A stretch of DNA of 64,000 bases. Origin: DATFRY01 sp963764695 (GTDB lineage Bacteria; Myxococcota_A; Polyangia; Haliangiales; Haliangiaceae). The first letter of the stretch is position 1, and each line of letters opens with the position of its first letter. Below the pieces are notes generated by a model. The model was given only the letters and a program-made list of their open reading frames with translations, was not told the origin of the DNA and searched no databases. The stretch lies in contig CAVXTW010000015.1 of assembly GCA_963764695.1 (NCBI GenBank), forward strand, positions 1 through 64,000, in the 5' to 3' direction. Positions 1 through 10,800 of the stretch are shown here, in pieces. The translations under genes and the position numbers were made by a program.

Positions 1-26
1 CAGCTCGTTAACGTTTTCCCGAAAAG

Positions 27-41
27 GACCGCAGAGCGGTC
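27..41 (-). terminator. Short hairpin, possible terminator
   Basis: GACCGC/GCGGTC arms enclose a 3-base loop. Read on the minus strand the stem is followed by CTTTTC, so it could end the transcript running leftwards from the immunity genes. The stem is only 6 bp and lies about 270 bases past the last minus-strand stop codon, so this is a weak call. Confidence 0.25.
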
Positions 42-107
42 ATCCGTCCGGACAACTCCCCGGTGCAGACGAGGGAGCGGTCGGCCCAGGCAGGAGGTTC
101 TAACTAG

Positions 108-326
108 ATGCGTCAGCCTGAGCGCAGCCCGGCCGAGGACCAACTCCTCGCCAAGAATCCGCACCCTCGCGCCCGAGCGCCTCGCCGAGGTCGTCAACTC
201 ATCGACTTCCTGCGCTCGCGACGAGGACGAGCGCCTCACCGAGGCGGCGACCAGGCTCTCCGAGGACGCCTTGTTGGCGCGCAAGCGGTCTCGGTGCCGC
301 GACTCTCTCTACGAGAAACGAAATGA
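108..326 (+). pseudogene. Degenerate antitoxin-like gene (broken frame)
   Basis: The region has an ATG with GGAGG upstream, but the protein signal is split between two frames. In one frame I read LAPERLAEVV and later DEDERLTEAATRLSEDALLA and DSLYEK; in the ATG frame I read LIDFLRSR between them. Together these resemble the small Phd/DUF2281-like antitoxins of the type LAPERLAEVxDFIDFLRxRDExxxLTxAAxRxSE. The frame must change at least twice within about 50 codons, and the expected tryptophan-containing tail is unrecognisable. I see no partner toxin gene before the 3' end of the next gene on the opposite strand. The family assignment is from memory of the motif, not from a search; sequence error rather than decay is possible. 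Confidence 0.4.
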
Positions 327-728
327 GATGGCACGTGTGCTTAGTGTCATCTCCTTCCACACGTCCTCGCCGGGCGGTTCGCCCCGCACCACCAATCGTC
401 CCGTACTCGTTCCATAGGTAGCGACAGACTGTGCGAATGCGGCCAGTACGATTTCAACGCGTGACGAATTAGGCCCGACCTCTGGGATTGGGATGATGCT
501 CGTGAAGAGCTCATTTGGATCCTTCCCGCCAAACCAATCGAAGCTGCTGGACAGCACCCACCAGTTGTCGAGACGCCGGACAACCGCGTCGGGCGCACCT
601 AAGGCAAGTACTTCTACGAGAAGGTGCTGAAGGCAATCCAAGGGGTTCGGTGACTTACCCGGAAAGAACATCTCCGGATGCTGGCGCACAAAGCCCAGCG
701 CATCGTTTAGAGGTGTAGGTTCTGACAT
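309..728 (-). CDS. Putative second immunity protein of the RHS toxin locus
   Basis: This 139-residue protein has no family I recognise. It has a good ribosome binding site (GAGGAG, 6 bases before the ATG) and follows directly after the stop codon of a displaced RHS tail fragment. It is probably soluble: no signal peptide or membrane segment is visible, and it is rich in acidic and aromatic residues (for example NWWVLSSSFDWFGG near residues 54-67). Small unrelated genes in this position behind rhs ends are usually immunity proteins against present or past C-terminal toxins, which is the inference here. Base composition is visibly less GC-rich than in the neighbouring large genes, consistent with acquisition by transfer. 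No conserved catalytic motif is visible. Confidence 0.55.
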   Translation of the reverse strand: MSEPTPLNDALGFVRQHPEMFFPGKSPNPLDCLQHLLVEVLALGAPDAVVRRLDNWWVLSSSFDWFGGKDPNELFTSIIPIPEVGPNSSRVEIVLAAFAQSVATYGTSTGRLVVRGEPPGEDVWKEMTLSTRAISFRFS

Positions 729-746
729 TGGTGTCTCCTCATTCTA

Positions 747-954
747 TCAACGAGGCGTGACCACAATCTGACCACCCGCACGCAGACCGTTGAACAGCCC
801 GAACGCCTCGGGCGGAATGAAGAGCTCCAGTCCCGGCAGGCCGGGTGGCGTGTGCGAGCGCCCCCGAGTAGACCGGGCGGCCGGCGAAGATGACCCGCGA
901 ATTGGGGCCGCGTTCCCGGTAGTCCGAGATGATCCAGCGATCGTCGGCCTGACG
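747..954 (-). pseudogene. Displaced RHS fragment with alternative C-terminal tail
   Basis: The upstream 120 bp (835-954) nearly duplicates part of the main rhs gene (4652-4771), encoding DDRWIISDYRERGPNSRV and then FAGRPVYSGALAH. After the shared GLP codons the sequence diverges into a unique tail, LELFIPPEAFGLFNG and RAGGQIVVTPR, then a TGA at 749-747. The tail is in a different frame from the DDRWIISD segment, and the same frame change is apparent at the corresponding place in the main gene. There is no start codon or toxin-sized domain, so I read it as the remnant of a displaced rhs tip cassette, a known feature of polymorphic toxin loci. The next gene on the same strand starts 18 bases after the stop. 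Confidence 0.55.
835..954. repeat. 120-bp direct repeat, copy 1 (RHS-derived)
   Basis: By eye this copy matches 4652-4771 over 120 bp with about 7 substitutions and no gaps. Most differences fall at third codon positions of the shared reading frame. Confidence 0.85.
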
Positions 955-1059
955 GCGAGGACATGACCGGCCCCTCGAGATCGTCACTTCATCCTGAAGG
1001 TGCGGACCAGCGCTCTCCTGTCTCCGACAGGTTGGCTGTCCCCCTTGCGGCAACGCGCT

Positions 1060-1542
1060 TTAACGCGAATTGATAGTGGGCTTCGCATAAATCGATAGGA
1101 CTAGCGGATTGACGGCGGCGTCGGGCGCGGTCCAGGGAACCGCCTCCAACTCGGTGACAGGAATTCCCTCCAAGTAACTTGAACGAAGAGCGGCTCGAGA
1201 AACCGCTCGAGGATCGTCGCTTGTCTCGAAGCGACACGAGAACGGAAGCTCGTTCGACTCACGAACAACTGCTACGCTACAGCGCAGAGTTCCCGACATC
1301 TCATCGAACCATGCGTAGAACCATCCGGTGATAGCCGCACTGGCAGCGACTCTGCAATACGCTCGAAACGCCCTTATCAGAAAATCCATCAGCAAGGATT
1401 CGCTGACACCGGCAGCCACGGCATCCTTTACGGGGAAAATGGTCAGGTACTCATTGGGAACGGTCTGTGGGTCCCTCGAATGACGCCCAGTGAGCGACGC
1501 AATCTCCGCCAGCCAGCGACTGAAGAGATCTTGAGGCATCAT
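1060..1542 (-). CDS. Putative immunity protein for the RHS C-terminal toxin
   Basis: This 160-residue protein starts inside the last codons of the rhs gene (ATGA overlap at 1542-1539), the classical arrangement for a polymorphic-toxin immunity gene co-translated with its toxin. I do not recognise the family. It has no signal peptide; a central stretch, VAASAAITGWFYAWFDE, is hydrophobic but looks like a folded core rather than a membrane anchor. It should act in the cytoplasm by binding the toxin tip. Like the toxin tip, it is less GC-rich than the surrounding DNA, suggesting that toxin and immunity genes travelled together. Confidence 0.65.
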   Translation of the reverse strand: MMPQDLFSRWLAEIASLTGRHSRDPQTVPNEYLTIFPVKDAVAAGVSESLLMDFLIRAFRAYCRVAASAAITGWFYAWFDEMSGTLRCSVAVVRESNELPFSCRFETSDDPRAVSRAALRSSYLEGIPVTELEAVPWTAPDAAVNPLVLSIYAKPTINSR

Positions 1543-4500
1543 AGATTAACTCCGGCGAGGTCTCGCCATGGGATCGATACCCCTGTGGGTCCCTTATGCT
1601 TTCCTAGGATGAAGTCGCCGAACTCGTCGGCATCAGCTTTCCACCGCAGCCCGCTCGACGTCTCCTCGAACACCTTCCACCTTGAACCGCCATGACCAGC
1701 GTTATCCGCCGACCACCACAGGCCATCCGATTTGCTCTTATAGAACATGCCGAATCTACCGTGGCGCATGGCGCGCTCAGTGCCTTCTTCCGTGATTCTC
1801 CAAAGACCTCGCGGGTTTACCATTGGTTTGTTGTGAACCCATGTCCCCAACTCGCCGACGAAGTAGGTATGCGCTCCAGCAACCTCGATGTTGTAGACCG
1901 TCGCGAACCGCACCGTGGGCCGGACGGCAGCGAGCGTCATCGGGCTGCCATCATGGGAGATGAACGCATCTTCAACGGCCAGCTCACCGACGTTTACCCA
2001 GCCGCGCCCATCGACCCAGAACGGGTGCTCGGTGGTCGTCTCGAGGACCTCGATCTCGCCGTCGGCGCCTTTGACTTCGACTTCCACAATCGGCGCACCG
2101 TACCTGACGAAGGTGTCGGTCACCTCGTCGTGGCGCTGCTCGCCCGTGTGCTCGTCGCGAGAGACGACGACATCGCCCACTTTGACTTCCTCTATGGGAA
2201 CGAGGCCGGCCGGTGTCGCCACGACGGTACCAGCGACGAAGCATCCCCTTCCCAGCGTCGTTGTTCCGCTTGCGGCGCTCCTTGCGGCCTCCGCTGTGCG
2301 GCCGAGCTTGATGGCCTCGACGACCTCGTCGCCGCCGCCGGTGACTGTGAGAACGGCGGCTCCCATCGAGAGGAGGAAACCCGCACGGTCTCCTTGCGCT
2401 AGGGATAGTCCTGCGCTGATCAGGTTCGTTACTGGCGTCTGGTCTGCGACCGAAAGGGTGTCGACGGCGAGCTGCGTCTCCTTGAGGTTTGGGCCCCTCG
2501 GAAGTGGGACCGGAGGAGGTTGCGCCTGAGTTCGAGCGGCCGCCTCGTAGAACTCCCAGCTCCCGCAACCCGAGCACGGGGAAGATTGCGACGCAGGCTT
2601 CTTCCCGTCGGGGTCCCAGTACGCGACGGGGTTCTGCTCGACGTATTGATAGGGGTGCAGGGCCCAGGGGGCCTCGAGAAACTTCGGGATCGGGGCCTTT
2701 CACCGGGGGATCAGGCGTGAGCCAGCGGGCGGTTTCGGGGGCCATCCAGCGGACGCCGTGATCGGACCAGCCGGTGGTGACCTCGGTGCGCTTGTTGAGG
2801 ACGTTGAGGTCGCGGGCGATCAGGTCCGGATCGCCGACGACGTAGGTGCCGCCCTGCAGGACGCGGGCGTCGATCTCCTCGCCGAACGGCTCGTAGCGGC
2901 GTTCTTCCACGACCTGGCCCGTCGTGTCGGTGTAGAGAATCGGGCCGGCGCCGACGCCGGCGTGGAGGAAGGTGGTCTCGGGCGAGCCCCACAGTCGGTG
3001 CTTTTCAACGCCCAACGAGGGTCCGAACGAGCAGGCGCAGGCCAACAACGCCGCGGCGGTGGCGGCGGCACGGGATCGCGCCGGCAGGAGACGAAGGGCC
3101 GCTACCGCCGCCCAGCCAAGGAGGATCAGGAGCACTCCGTACAGGAGACCCAGCGCCATCTTCCCCGACGCCGCGGCGGTTCCTCCTACCGCCTCGGGCA
3201 CGGTGATGCGGGCAATGATGCGATCGGCGACGACCACGTCGTGCTCGCGGCGGCCAGATCTCTCGGCCACGCCCTCGCCAAAGAAGTAGGCATTCTGTCC
3301 GCCGGGCACGGCGGTCTTGACGCGCCGGCCGTCGTGCCCATAGAGGTGCTCGACGGCGCCGCCGGGCAGGCCCGTGGCGCGGACGAGCTGATCCAGGCCG
3401 TTGTACTCCAGCCCGATCTGGTCCTTCCGGATCTGGCGACCGGCCAGGTCGTAGTCGAACGTCGCGATGGTCGCCGATTCGCCCGACACGATCGACGTGA
3501 GCTGGCGCGGGCCCTTGCCGCCCTCGCCGTACCGGTACGTGCCGGCCAGGACGCCCAGCGTGCGCGGTCCTGCCGCGCTGCGCGAGGTCATGTTGTGGAG
3601 CGCGTCGTAGCCGTAGCCAAATGAGTAGGCGCTCGCCCCGGTCCCTATCGAGGCCGCGGTGAGGCGGGCGAAGTCGTCGTAGGTGAAGCTGGCCGTGTGG
3701 CTCAGGCCGGCGCCGTCGACGTCAGTCACGGCGGTGATGCCCGACCAGCCGTTGCGCGCGATATCGACGCCGTACAGCGCGGCCCCGCCGGCATCGCGGA
3801 CGGTTACTTTCGAGACCAGGCCCAGGACGTCGCGCTCGTAGTCAGTCTCGACCCCGTTCTGGAACCCCTCGTGGAGGATTTGCCCGGCGGCGTCCTGTTC
3901 GAGCACCTGCCACAGGTCGTTGATGGCCATGAGACGGCCGGCCGGGTCATGCTCGTAGCTCAGCGAGACGCCGTCGTCGTGGTCGTGGCCGAGGACCAGC
4001 CCGGAGGCCGCATGGCGCGTCGTCTGCTCGGCGGAGCGACCTTCGATGCGCCGGCGGGCAAAGATGGTGCGGCCGAGCTCGTCATAGCCCAGGTCAATCT
4101 CGCCAGTCGGCTCCTCGACCCAGGCCAGCCGCCCGGCCACCCGGGTCGCATGCGTGCCCGCTTCGGGACGGCCCTGGTCGTAGTGGTACCGATATCGCAC
4201 GCCAGCTTCGCGTTCGGTGAGCCGTCCGGCGGCATCGTACGTGTAGCGGACGATCTGGGCGGTCGCGTTCTCCTCGCGAATGAGACGTCCGTCGTCGTCC
4301 CAGGCCAGGGTACGTACCCCGAGATCGGGATCGCGCGTCTCGACCAGACGGCCGAGCGAGTCGTAGCGGAACTCGCGGACCACAGCCCCGCCGGCGAGCT
4401 GCATCTGGGTCAGCCGATCGGCGGCGTCGTACGTCGCGTCCACCGTCTCCTCGGTGCCATCGGCGAGCGTGCGCTCGGTGCTGACGATGCGACCCTGACC

Positions 4501-7500
4501 GTCCACCACGCTGTGGACCGGGGCGAGCTCGTCCTCCTGCATGGTGCGCTCGAACGCCGTGTAGGTGAAGACACGCCTGGCTCCGCTCGGCAATCGTTGT
4601 TCCAGCACGCGGCCAAGCGGGTCGTAGATCGAGCTGGTCTCCGACCATGCCGGCAGGCCGGGTGGCGTGTGCGAGCGCCCCGGAGTAGACCGGGCGGCCG
4701 GCGAAGGTGACGCGCGAGTTGGGGTCGCGTTCCCGGTAGTCGGAGATGATCCAGCGATCGTCGGCCAGACGCACTGCTCGATACCGCACCTCGCCCAGCC
4801 CGTTGCTGACCTCGACAGTCTGACGCCAGCGGCCCGTGGCGGTCCATGTGCCGTCGAACGGACCCACGTCCTCCAGGCTGCCGTCGAACTCCCATCGTCG
4901 TCGACTTCGGCGACGGTGCCGACCAGTCATACTCGACGACGAGATGCGGGCTGCGGTCGTCCACCGCCAGCCCGAGCAGGCGGCCCAGACTGTCGTAGGT
5001 GGCCCGGGTCGCGTGTCCGTTCGGCTCGGTCAGGGATGTCGCCACTCCCAGGACGCGATCCCACGTCATGGACCAGTCCAGCTGTCGGTCCGCGAGGGCG
5101 ATGGATTCGCCGACCACGAAGAGCCCGTCCGCGTCATACGTCAGCTCGTGCCTGACCCCGTTCTCGGTGATCGCAGTCGGATTGCCGTGGGCGTCGAAGT
5201 CGGTGGCCGTCTGAATCACGAAACGCGCCTCCTCGGCCAGGTAGGCCAGGGTTTCGCGCCGCCAACCCTTGCCCACCACGCACAGCGCGTGCTTGTCATT
5301 CTCGTCGCCGAAGAAGTGCTGGACATGGCTGACCAGCGTGCCGTCGGCTGCGAGCACCTTCTCCTCGCAGGTCTGATCGCGCACCCAGGTGGTGGCGTCG
5401 TCGGCAAGGCGGGCTTCGCGGGTCACCTCGTCGCCCGTGAGATCGAGCCGACCCTCGTCGACCTCGCGGCGCACGCGGCCCAGCTCGTCGTGCTCGTAGC
5501 TCTTCCGGGTCTCCCGGAGCGGCGTGGTGTCCTCGTGGCGAGTCCGGGTCTGCTCGAGGATCGCCCGGCGCAGGAGCGGCACATCCGGAAGCCCTGCCAC
5601 GGCCATGGTGTCCAGGACGTTGAGCGTCAGCGACAGGCGCCGGCCGGTTCCGTCGCGCACCTGCTCGGTCAGGACCTTGCCACGCAGGACCCGACCGGAC
5701 CCGGCGCCGCTGTGGTAGCGCGTCTGGACCGACGCGGTCTCGGCCGGGGTAGCGCCCCAGGTGGTCACGATGGCGCCGAGGAACCCGGCGAAGCGCCGCT
5801 CCACGACATCCCAGTAGCCGTCGCGGACGACGTAGTTGATGCGCCGCGCGGTCTCGCCGGGCCCGAGCTCCGTCACCTTCGCGACCGGCACCGGCATCGC
5901 GATGGGGACCTCGTGGGTCCAGGGGTCGCCGGCCAGGCGCGCCTCGGCGGACAGCGCGTGCGAAGACCGGTACGTGAATGCCACGTCCATCCCGAGGCCG
6001 TTCTGCGTGCCGACCAGCATCCCGGCCGTCGTCGGCCCGGCGACGTCCATGCGCCACATCCCGCTCTCGGACGACCAGACCACGTCGAGCGACCCGTTTC
6101 CGTTGCTGTCGGCGATGGCCACGACCACGTCGGCCGTCCGCGTTTCGGGATTGGCAACCTCCACCGCGGGGATCGCGAAGGTCCCGTCCGTCTTGCCGCG
6201 GTACCAGCGCACGTCGCCCAGCTCGACGCGCAGAAGATCGATGAGACCGTCGCGATCGAGGTCGGCCAGGTGGAGGTCGTCCGGGTTGGGTCGCTGACCG
6301 GCGAACGGATAATCCACCAGGACCGCGGCATCGAACGTGCCGTCGCCGCGGCCAAGATAGACAGCCAGCTCGTCGAGCCGGAGCTCCACGTAGTCGTCCA
6401 GCCCGTCGCCGTTCACGTCCTGGAAGCGCCCGAGATCGGTGGGCAGGACCTCGCCGCCGATCCGTTCCACCTCGCGGTGCGCCGCGAATCCGGTGAGCGT
6501 CCCCCGGTGGATCTTCAGGTTGTCGTTGTCCCAGCGAATAGCGTTGACCAGACCATCACCCTCCAGATCCGCGAAGCGCGTGAGGTCGGGGTCCTTCAGC
6601 GCCAGGTCCGCGGTCCCCGGCCAGCCCGTGCTGTGAGGCGTCCAGGCCCCGCTCGAGTACTTCCACACGATCCACCCGTCGTTGGTACTCAGCAGCAGAT
6701 CGGCGCGCGCGTCCCCGTCGATGTCCTGCAGCTGCAGCACCGTGATGGACTGCTCGTTGCCCGGCAGCGCACGCACCGGGCCGAAGGCGCCATTCTGGTT
6801 CTGGCGGAAGCTGTGTCCGCCGTCGTCCAGCTGGACCAGATCGGCCGCCCCATCGCCGTCGAGGTTGACCAGCGTGGTGTCGCTGATGTTGAGGCGCCAG
6901 GTCCCGACGCCCGGGATGGCGACCACCTCCGGCGCCGCCGCGGCGGCGTACTCGAAGCTGGTGGAGGGCCACGCGCCCGCGCCGCCGCGACCGGTCGAGT
7001 CGACGCCGGCCAGGCGCGAGACCGCGAAGCCCTGGTCGTAGCGGAGCTGGTAGGAGCGGCGCAGCTCGCCGAACGCGTGCACCCGGATCTCGGCCAGCCG
7101 CCGGGCCGTGACGACGCGAAACCCTTCCCGGTAGCTGGTCACCTGATCGGGACGCGCCTGGTGGACCATCTCGACCGAGAAGGCGCCGGCCGGCCCCCAT
7201 GTCGCCCCGCCGAGATAGGTCTGCCCCTGATCGTGCAGGTACTGGTAGGTGACGCGCTCGCCGGCGAGGTTGACCTGCTCCTCGACCAGCCAGGCGAGCG
7301 TCCGGCTGCCACTCCCCTGGCGCGCCGACGCCGACACGCCCAGTCGATGGACTGTGCCCGTGCCGTCGTCGACCTCGAAGCCGGCGCCGACCCGCCGCAC
7401 ACGCACCGTCTGACCCATGCCCTCCACGCGGTATTCGCCGCCGCCGATCGACACCAGCCGCCCCGACGCGATGCCCTGGATCTCGAGCTCGTCGGTGTCG

Positions 7501-7846
7501 TCGAAGCGCGGAACGCCCAGGCGGAGGGCGCGCTGGATGCGCGCCACGGGAGCCCCCAGCCGATGCCGAGCGGCCCGTTGCCGAGCGCCCCCGAGTACAC
7601 CAGCGCGAGCTCCGGGGCGAGCCCTCCCCATCCGCCCGGGAGCTCGATCGGGACCTGATGGCTCACCTGACCCAGGAACGGATCGATCTTCGGCTCGTCG
7701 GCCAGACCGCGCACCGAGTTGGGCCCGGAGGGCAGCTTGAGTCGCTCCGCGGTGACCGACCCGGCCGTCGGACGTTCGGCCCGCGCGGTTCCGCCTGCGG
7801 CGAGAAGCAGCGCGCAGGCGGCCAGGGTCTGTCTACATGTCCTCAT
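1539..7846 (-). CDS. Secreted SpvB/TcdB-type RHS polymorphic toxin with Hint domain
   Basis: This encodes about 2,100 residues. Order: signal peptide (MRTCRQTLAACALLLAAGG), SpvB domain (to about 6,960), a run of FG-GAP/VCBS repeats such as VNLDGDGAADLVQLDDGG (6,950-6,050), a TcdB middle domain, YD/RHS repeats (5,500-3,300), a hydrophobic segment (about 3,165-3,090), and the RHS core end with ETARWLTPDP and YQYVEQNPVAYWDPDG. A Hint self-processing domain follows (CFVAGT at 2,243, TTEHPFWV, ending VHN at 1,830), then a ~96-residue toxin tip. Four frame breaks are inferred near 7,555, 4,920, 4,650 and 2,680, each explained by one base. The start overlaps the upstream lipoprotein stop by 14 bases, implying coupling. 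By analogy with Tc toxins the RHS shell would encapsulate the toxin and the Hint domain would release it. The target is unknown. Confidence 0.8.
4652..4771. repeat. 120-bp direct repeat, copy 2 (inside rhs)
   Basis: This is the in-place copy, within the central RHS region of the toxin gene. The displaced copy lies at 835-954, about 3.8 kb away and downstream of the toxin's own immunity gene. Confidence 0.85.
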
Positions 7847-10800
7847 CGGTCGCCTGCAGGAAGTCCGCGTTGGTGACGTGGACCATGTCGAAGCGGATGA
7901 GGACGTCCTTCACGTTGGCCAGGACCGGGTCGGTGAACGCCTCCGATGGGAATACGAGGATGTAGTTGCCATAGACACCGCGCCCGGCGAAGCCGCCTTG
8001 CAGGCCATCGACGAGGTTCCTCATCTGCTCGTCGCTGCGATTGGGAAAGCCTTCGAGGCTCATGCCCGTGAACTGCGATGGCTCTTCGAAGCTCGCCGGG
8101 GTCTCATCGTCGAGCAGGAGGTTGTGGTTGGGCCGGATGCGAGCAACGGTCAGATCGCCGCGTTCTTCCTCGTGACAGGTCTGGCTGGCAAACGCGTTCT
8201 CCTGCAGGAGCAGGAGGACGGGGTTGGCGATCGGGTTGTTCATCTGGATCGACGTGGCCAGTTTCCACGTGCGCTCGGCGCAGGTCGTCTGCGACCACTC
8301 GGCCGGCTCCATGACGAAGCGGATCCCCTGACCGACGTATGCGCCGTTCCGGTCGTAGATGCGCGCCGACGGCGAGCGCAGGAATCGCCCGAACGCCTCC
8401 TCGGCGCTGAGCGGCGGATCGCCCGGTTCGCGGGCGGCGTTCCCGACCAGATCCTCGAGCTGCAAGATGTCGTCGCGCAGGCTGAGGATGATGCTGGCGT
8501 CGCCAATGACGAAGCCCTGCTCTCCTTGCATGGGCGCGTTGCGCTGCTGGATCCCGGTGACAACTTGCAGAAGTGGCTCCGGATCCCGAGCGGACAGCAC
8601 CAGGCCTCGCCAGCCGAGGCTCTGCTGCGACTCGTACTCGAGGGAACGCAATGCCAGGTAGGTCAGGCGGCGCCCGTAGCGGAGGTGACGGCGATACTTC
8701 TCGATGTGGTCGTCGAGCCAGAAGTGATGGCTGGGCGGTGTGCGGTCGAGCCCCTGCTCCACCGCAATCTGGCCCCTGGCCTCGTTGACCAGGGCGACCA
8801 CCTCGTCGTAGCCGGCCATCAGCCCGGCTGTGGCCTCCTGAACCTCGTGGGCCGTGCGCTTGATGACATCGTGCGCGGCATCGATAGCGAACTTGTAATT
8901 ATCGGCACCGCGATAGCAGGCCATGATGTCCAGGGCGGCGCTTCGCGCCTGCACGACCAGCTGATATCTGTTCAGCTCCTCCGCTTCCGAGGTGGCGACC
9001 GGTCCCTCAAGGTATTCGACCGCGCTGTCGACGAGCGCGAGCGCAGCCGCCGGATTGCCTGTCAGGACGCCAGCCGCGCCATTGCCAATAGCCTTGGCCA
9101 GGCCGCCCCAGAAACCAATCTTGCGCTTCTTCTTGCGCAGCTTCTCCATGTGCTGCTGATGCAGAGCCAGGACGGTCTGGTCATCCTCGAAGTGCGCCTG
9201 GCGCCGCGCGCAGTACTCGCCCTCTGCGTTGTATTGATCGTAGGCGCGGTCGTAGGCGCGGGAGGCGTTGTCCGAGTTGATGGCGGATGCCTGGATCGCG
9301 AGCACCCGCGCGCCCAGCTCCCCCTTCAGGCATTGCGGGGGAGCATCGACGATTGCTGCGTCGCCGACGTTCTGGCAGCCGGATTGCTCGGTCCGGATGA
9401 AGCAGGAGCTGATCGTGAGCGTGCCGTCGAGAAAGGCGGGTAGGAGCTCCTGGCTGCCGGGCCGACGGCCGCACCAGCCACGCAGCCTGCCTTCGTAATC
9501 GAGCTTGAGCTTGCGGATGCGCTCGTTCTTTTCCAGCTCACTCATTTCCACCTGGTACTCGCTAATGCGCTGCTGCCAGTAGGCATCGCGGGCCTGTCCC
9601 TGCTCCGCGGTCGCCTTGTCCAGCTCCGTCTGGGCGAGCCCGGCCAGGTATCGCGAGCTGGCGAAGAACTCCTCGGCCGCGTCGTCCACGTTGCCGACGA
9701 AGAGGGGCAGATCATCCTCGGAGATGCCGAGCGGATTCGTGCACGACTCGACCAGCTCGAGAGCATCGACCACCTTGCGGCGCTTGCCAGCGAGCTCGAC
9801 CAAGGCTGCCTGATATCTCGCGTCCCAGGGCAACCCGCCGCCGTCTCGCGCGATCCAGGCGGCATCTCCCTCGAGCAGACTGATGAGTCGCAGACCGCGG
9901 CCGACACGGCCGAGCACCCGGTCCTGCGCCGCGGAGGGGCCGCCGAGGTAGCATTCCTCGTACATGGCCCCGCGTTCCGCCTCGACGTACGCGGCGAGCA
10001 GCTGGGCGTGCGCGCTGCCAGCTTCGATCAGGTGAGCCGCGAGGCTGACCGCCTGCTCGTCACTGGGGCCCATGTCGATGTCGCCCGGAAGAGCGGCGGC
10101 AGCGTGTCCGCCCCGGACTGGGGCTCCCCCTGGGCATTGAAGTAGCGCTTGCCCATGTTGAGGATGGCCTGCGGCTGGAGGGGCCGCGCCCATACCGTGA
10201 CCTCGTCGAAGGTCAAGCCTCCGCTGGGCACGTCACAGGCGAGCTCCACTCTTGCCCCGTCGCCGGGCCAGCTCACCTCGCCCAAGCCCCAGAACTGCTC
10301 GACCGTGTTGGACGTGCTAGACGTCACCCGGTAGAGACGAACGCGTTGGGGGCTTTGCGGCTCGACGACGAGCGCGTAGTAGCCCTTGACAGCGGGGACG
10401 GCAAACTGCGCCTCGGCTCCGAAGATGTCCCTGGCCCTGACGATGATCGTGTCCGGGTTCTGCGAGGGTTCCAGCTCGATCCAGAAGTGTTCCGGCACGG
10501 TCTTGAAGATGGTGTACCGCTCCGGGACGCTCGCGCCGATGTAGCCAGCGATGGTGAAGCTCGCGGTCGGCAGGCTGATCGCCGACGTGGTCCGGCAGGT
10601 CCCATTGCTTCCCGGCAGGACGACGACGGCCTGACCGGAGACGACGCTTCCGCTCATGTTCAAGTCGAAGTCGCCCTCGGAGTCGTCGCCGCGGGCGCTG
10701 CCCGCGCCGTTGAAGGTCCAGTGCGCCTGCGGCCGGTTGACGAGCCGGTAGTCGGGCCTGTTGAAGGCAACGGTCGTATCTGCCGCGGGCTCAACGAAGC

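Noticed and set aside
1..107. Structured RNA or tRNA at the left edge
   Set aside because: Only a 6-bp hairpin is visible; no tRNA cloverleaf or known riboswitch core. No tRNA or rRNA gene was found elsewhere in the window either.
4836..7658. Long plus-strand open frame (940 codons) opposite the rhs gene
   Set aside because: It is the antisense shadow of a strongly domain-supported minus-strand gene; high GC removes stop codons from such frames. Its translation is Arg/Pro/Val-rich without domains.
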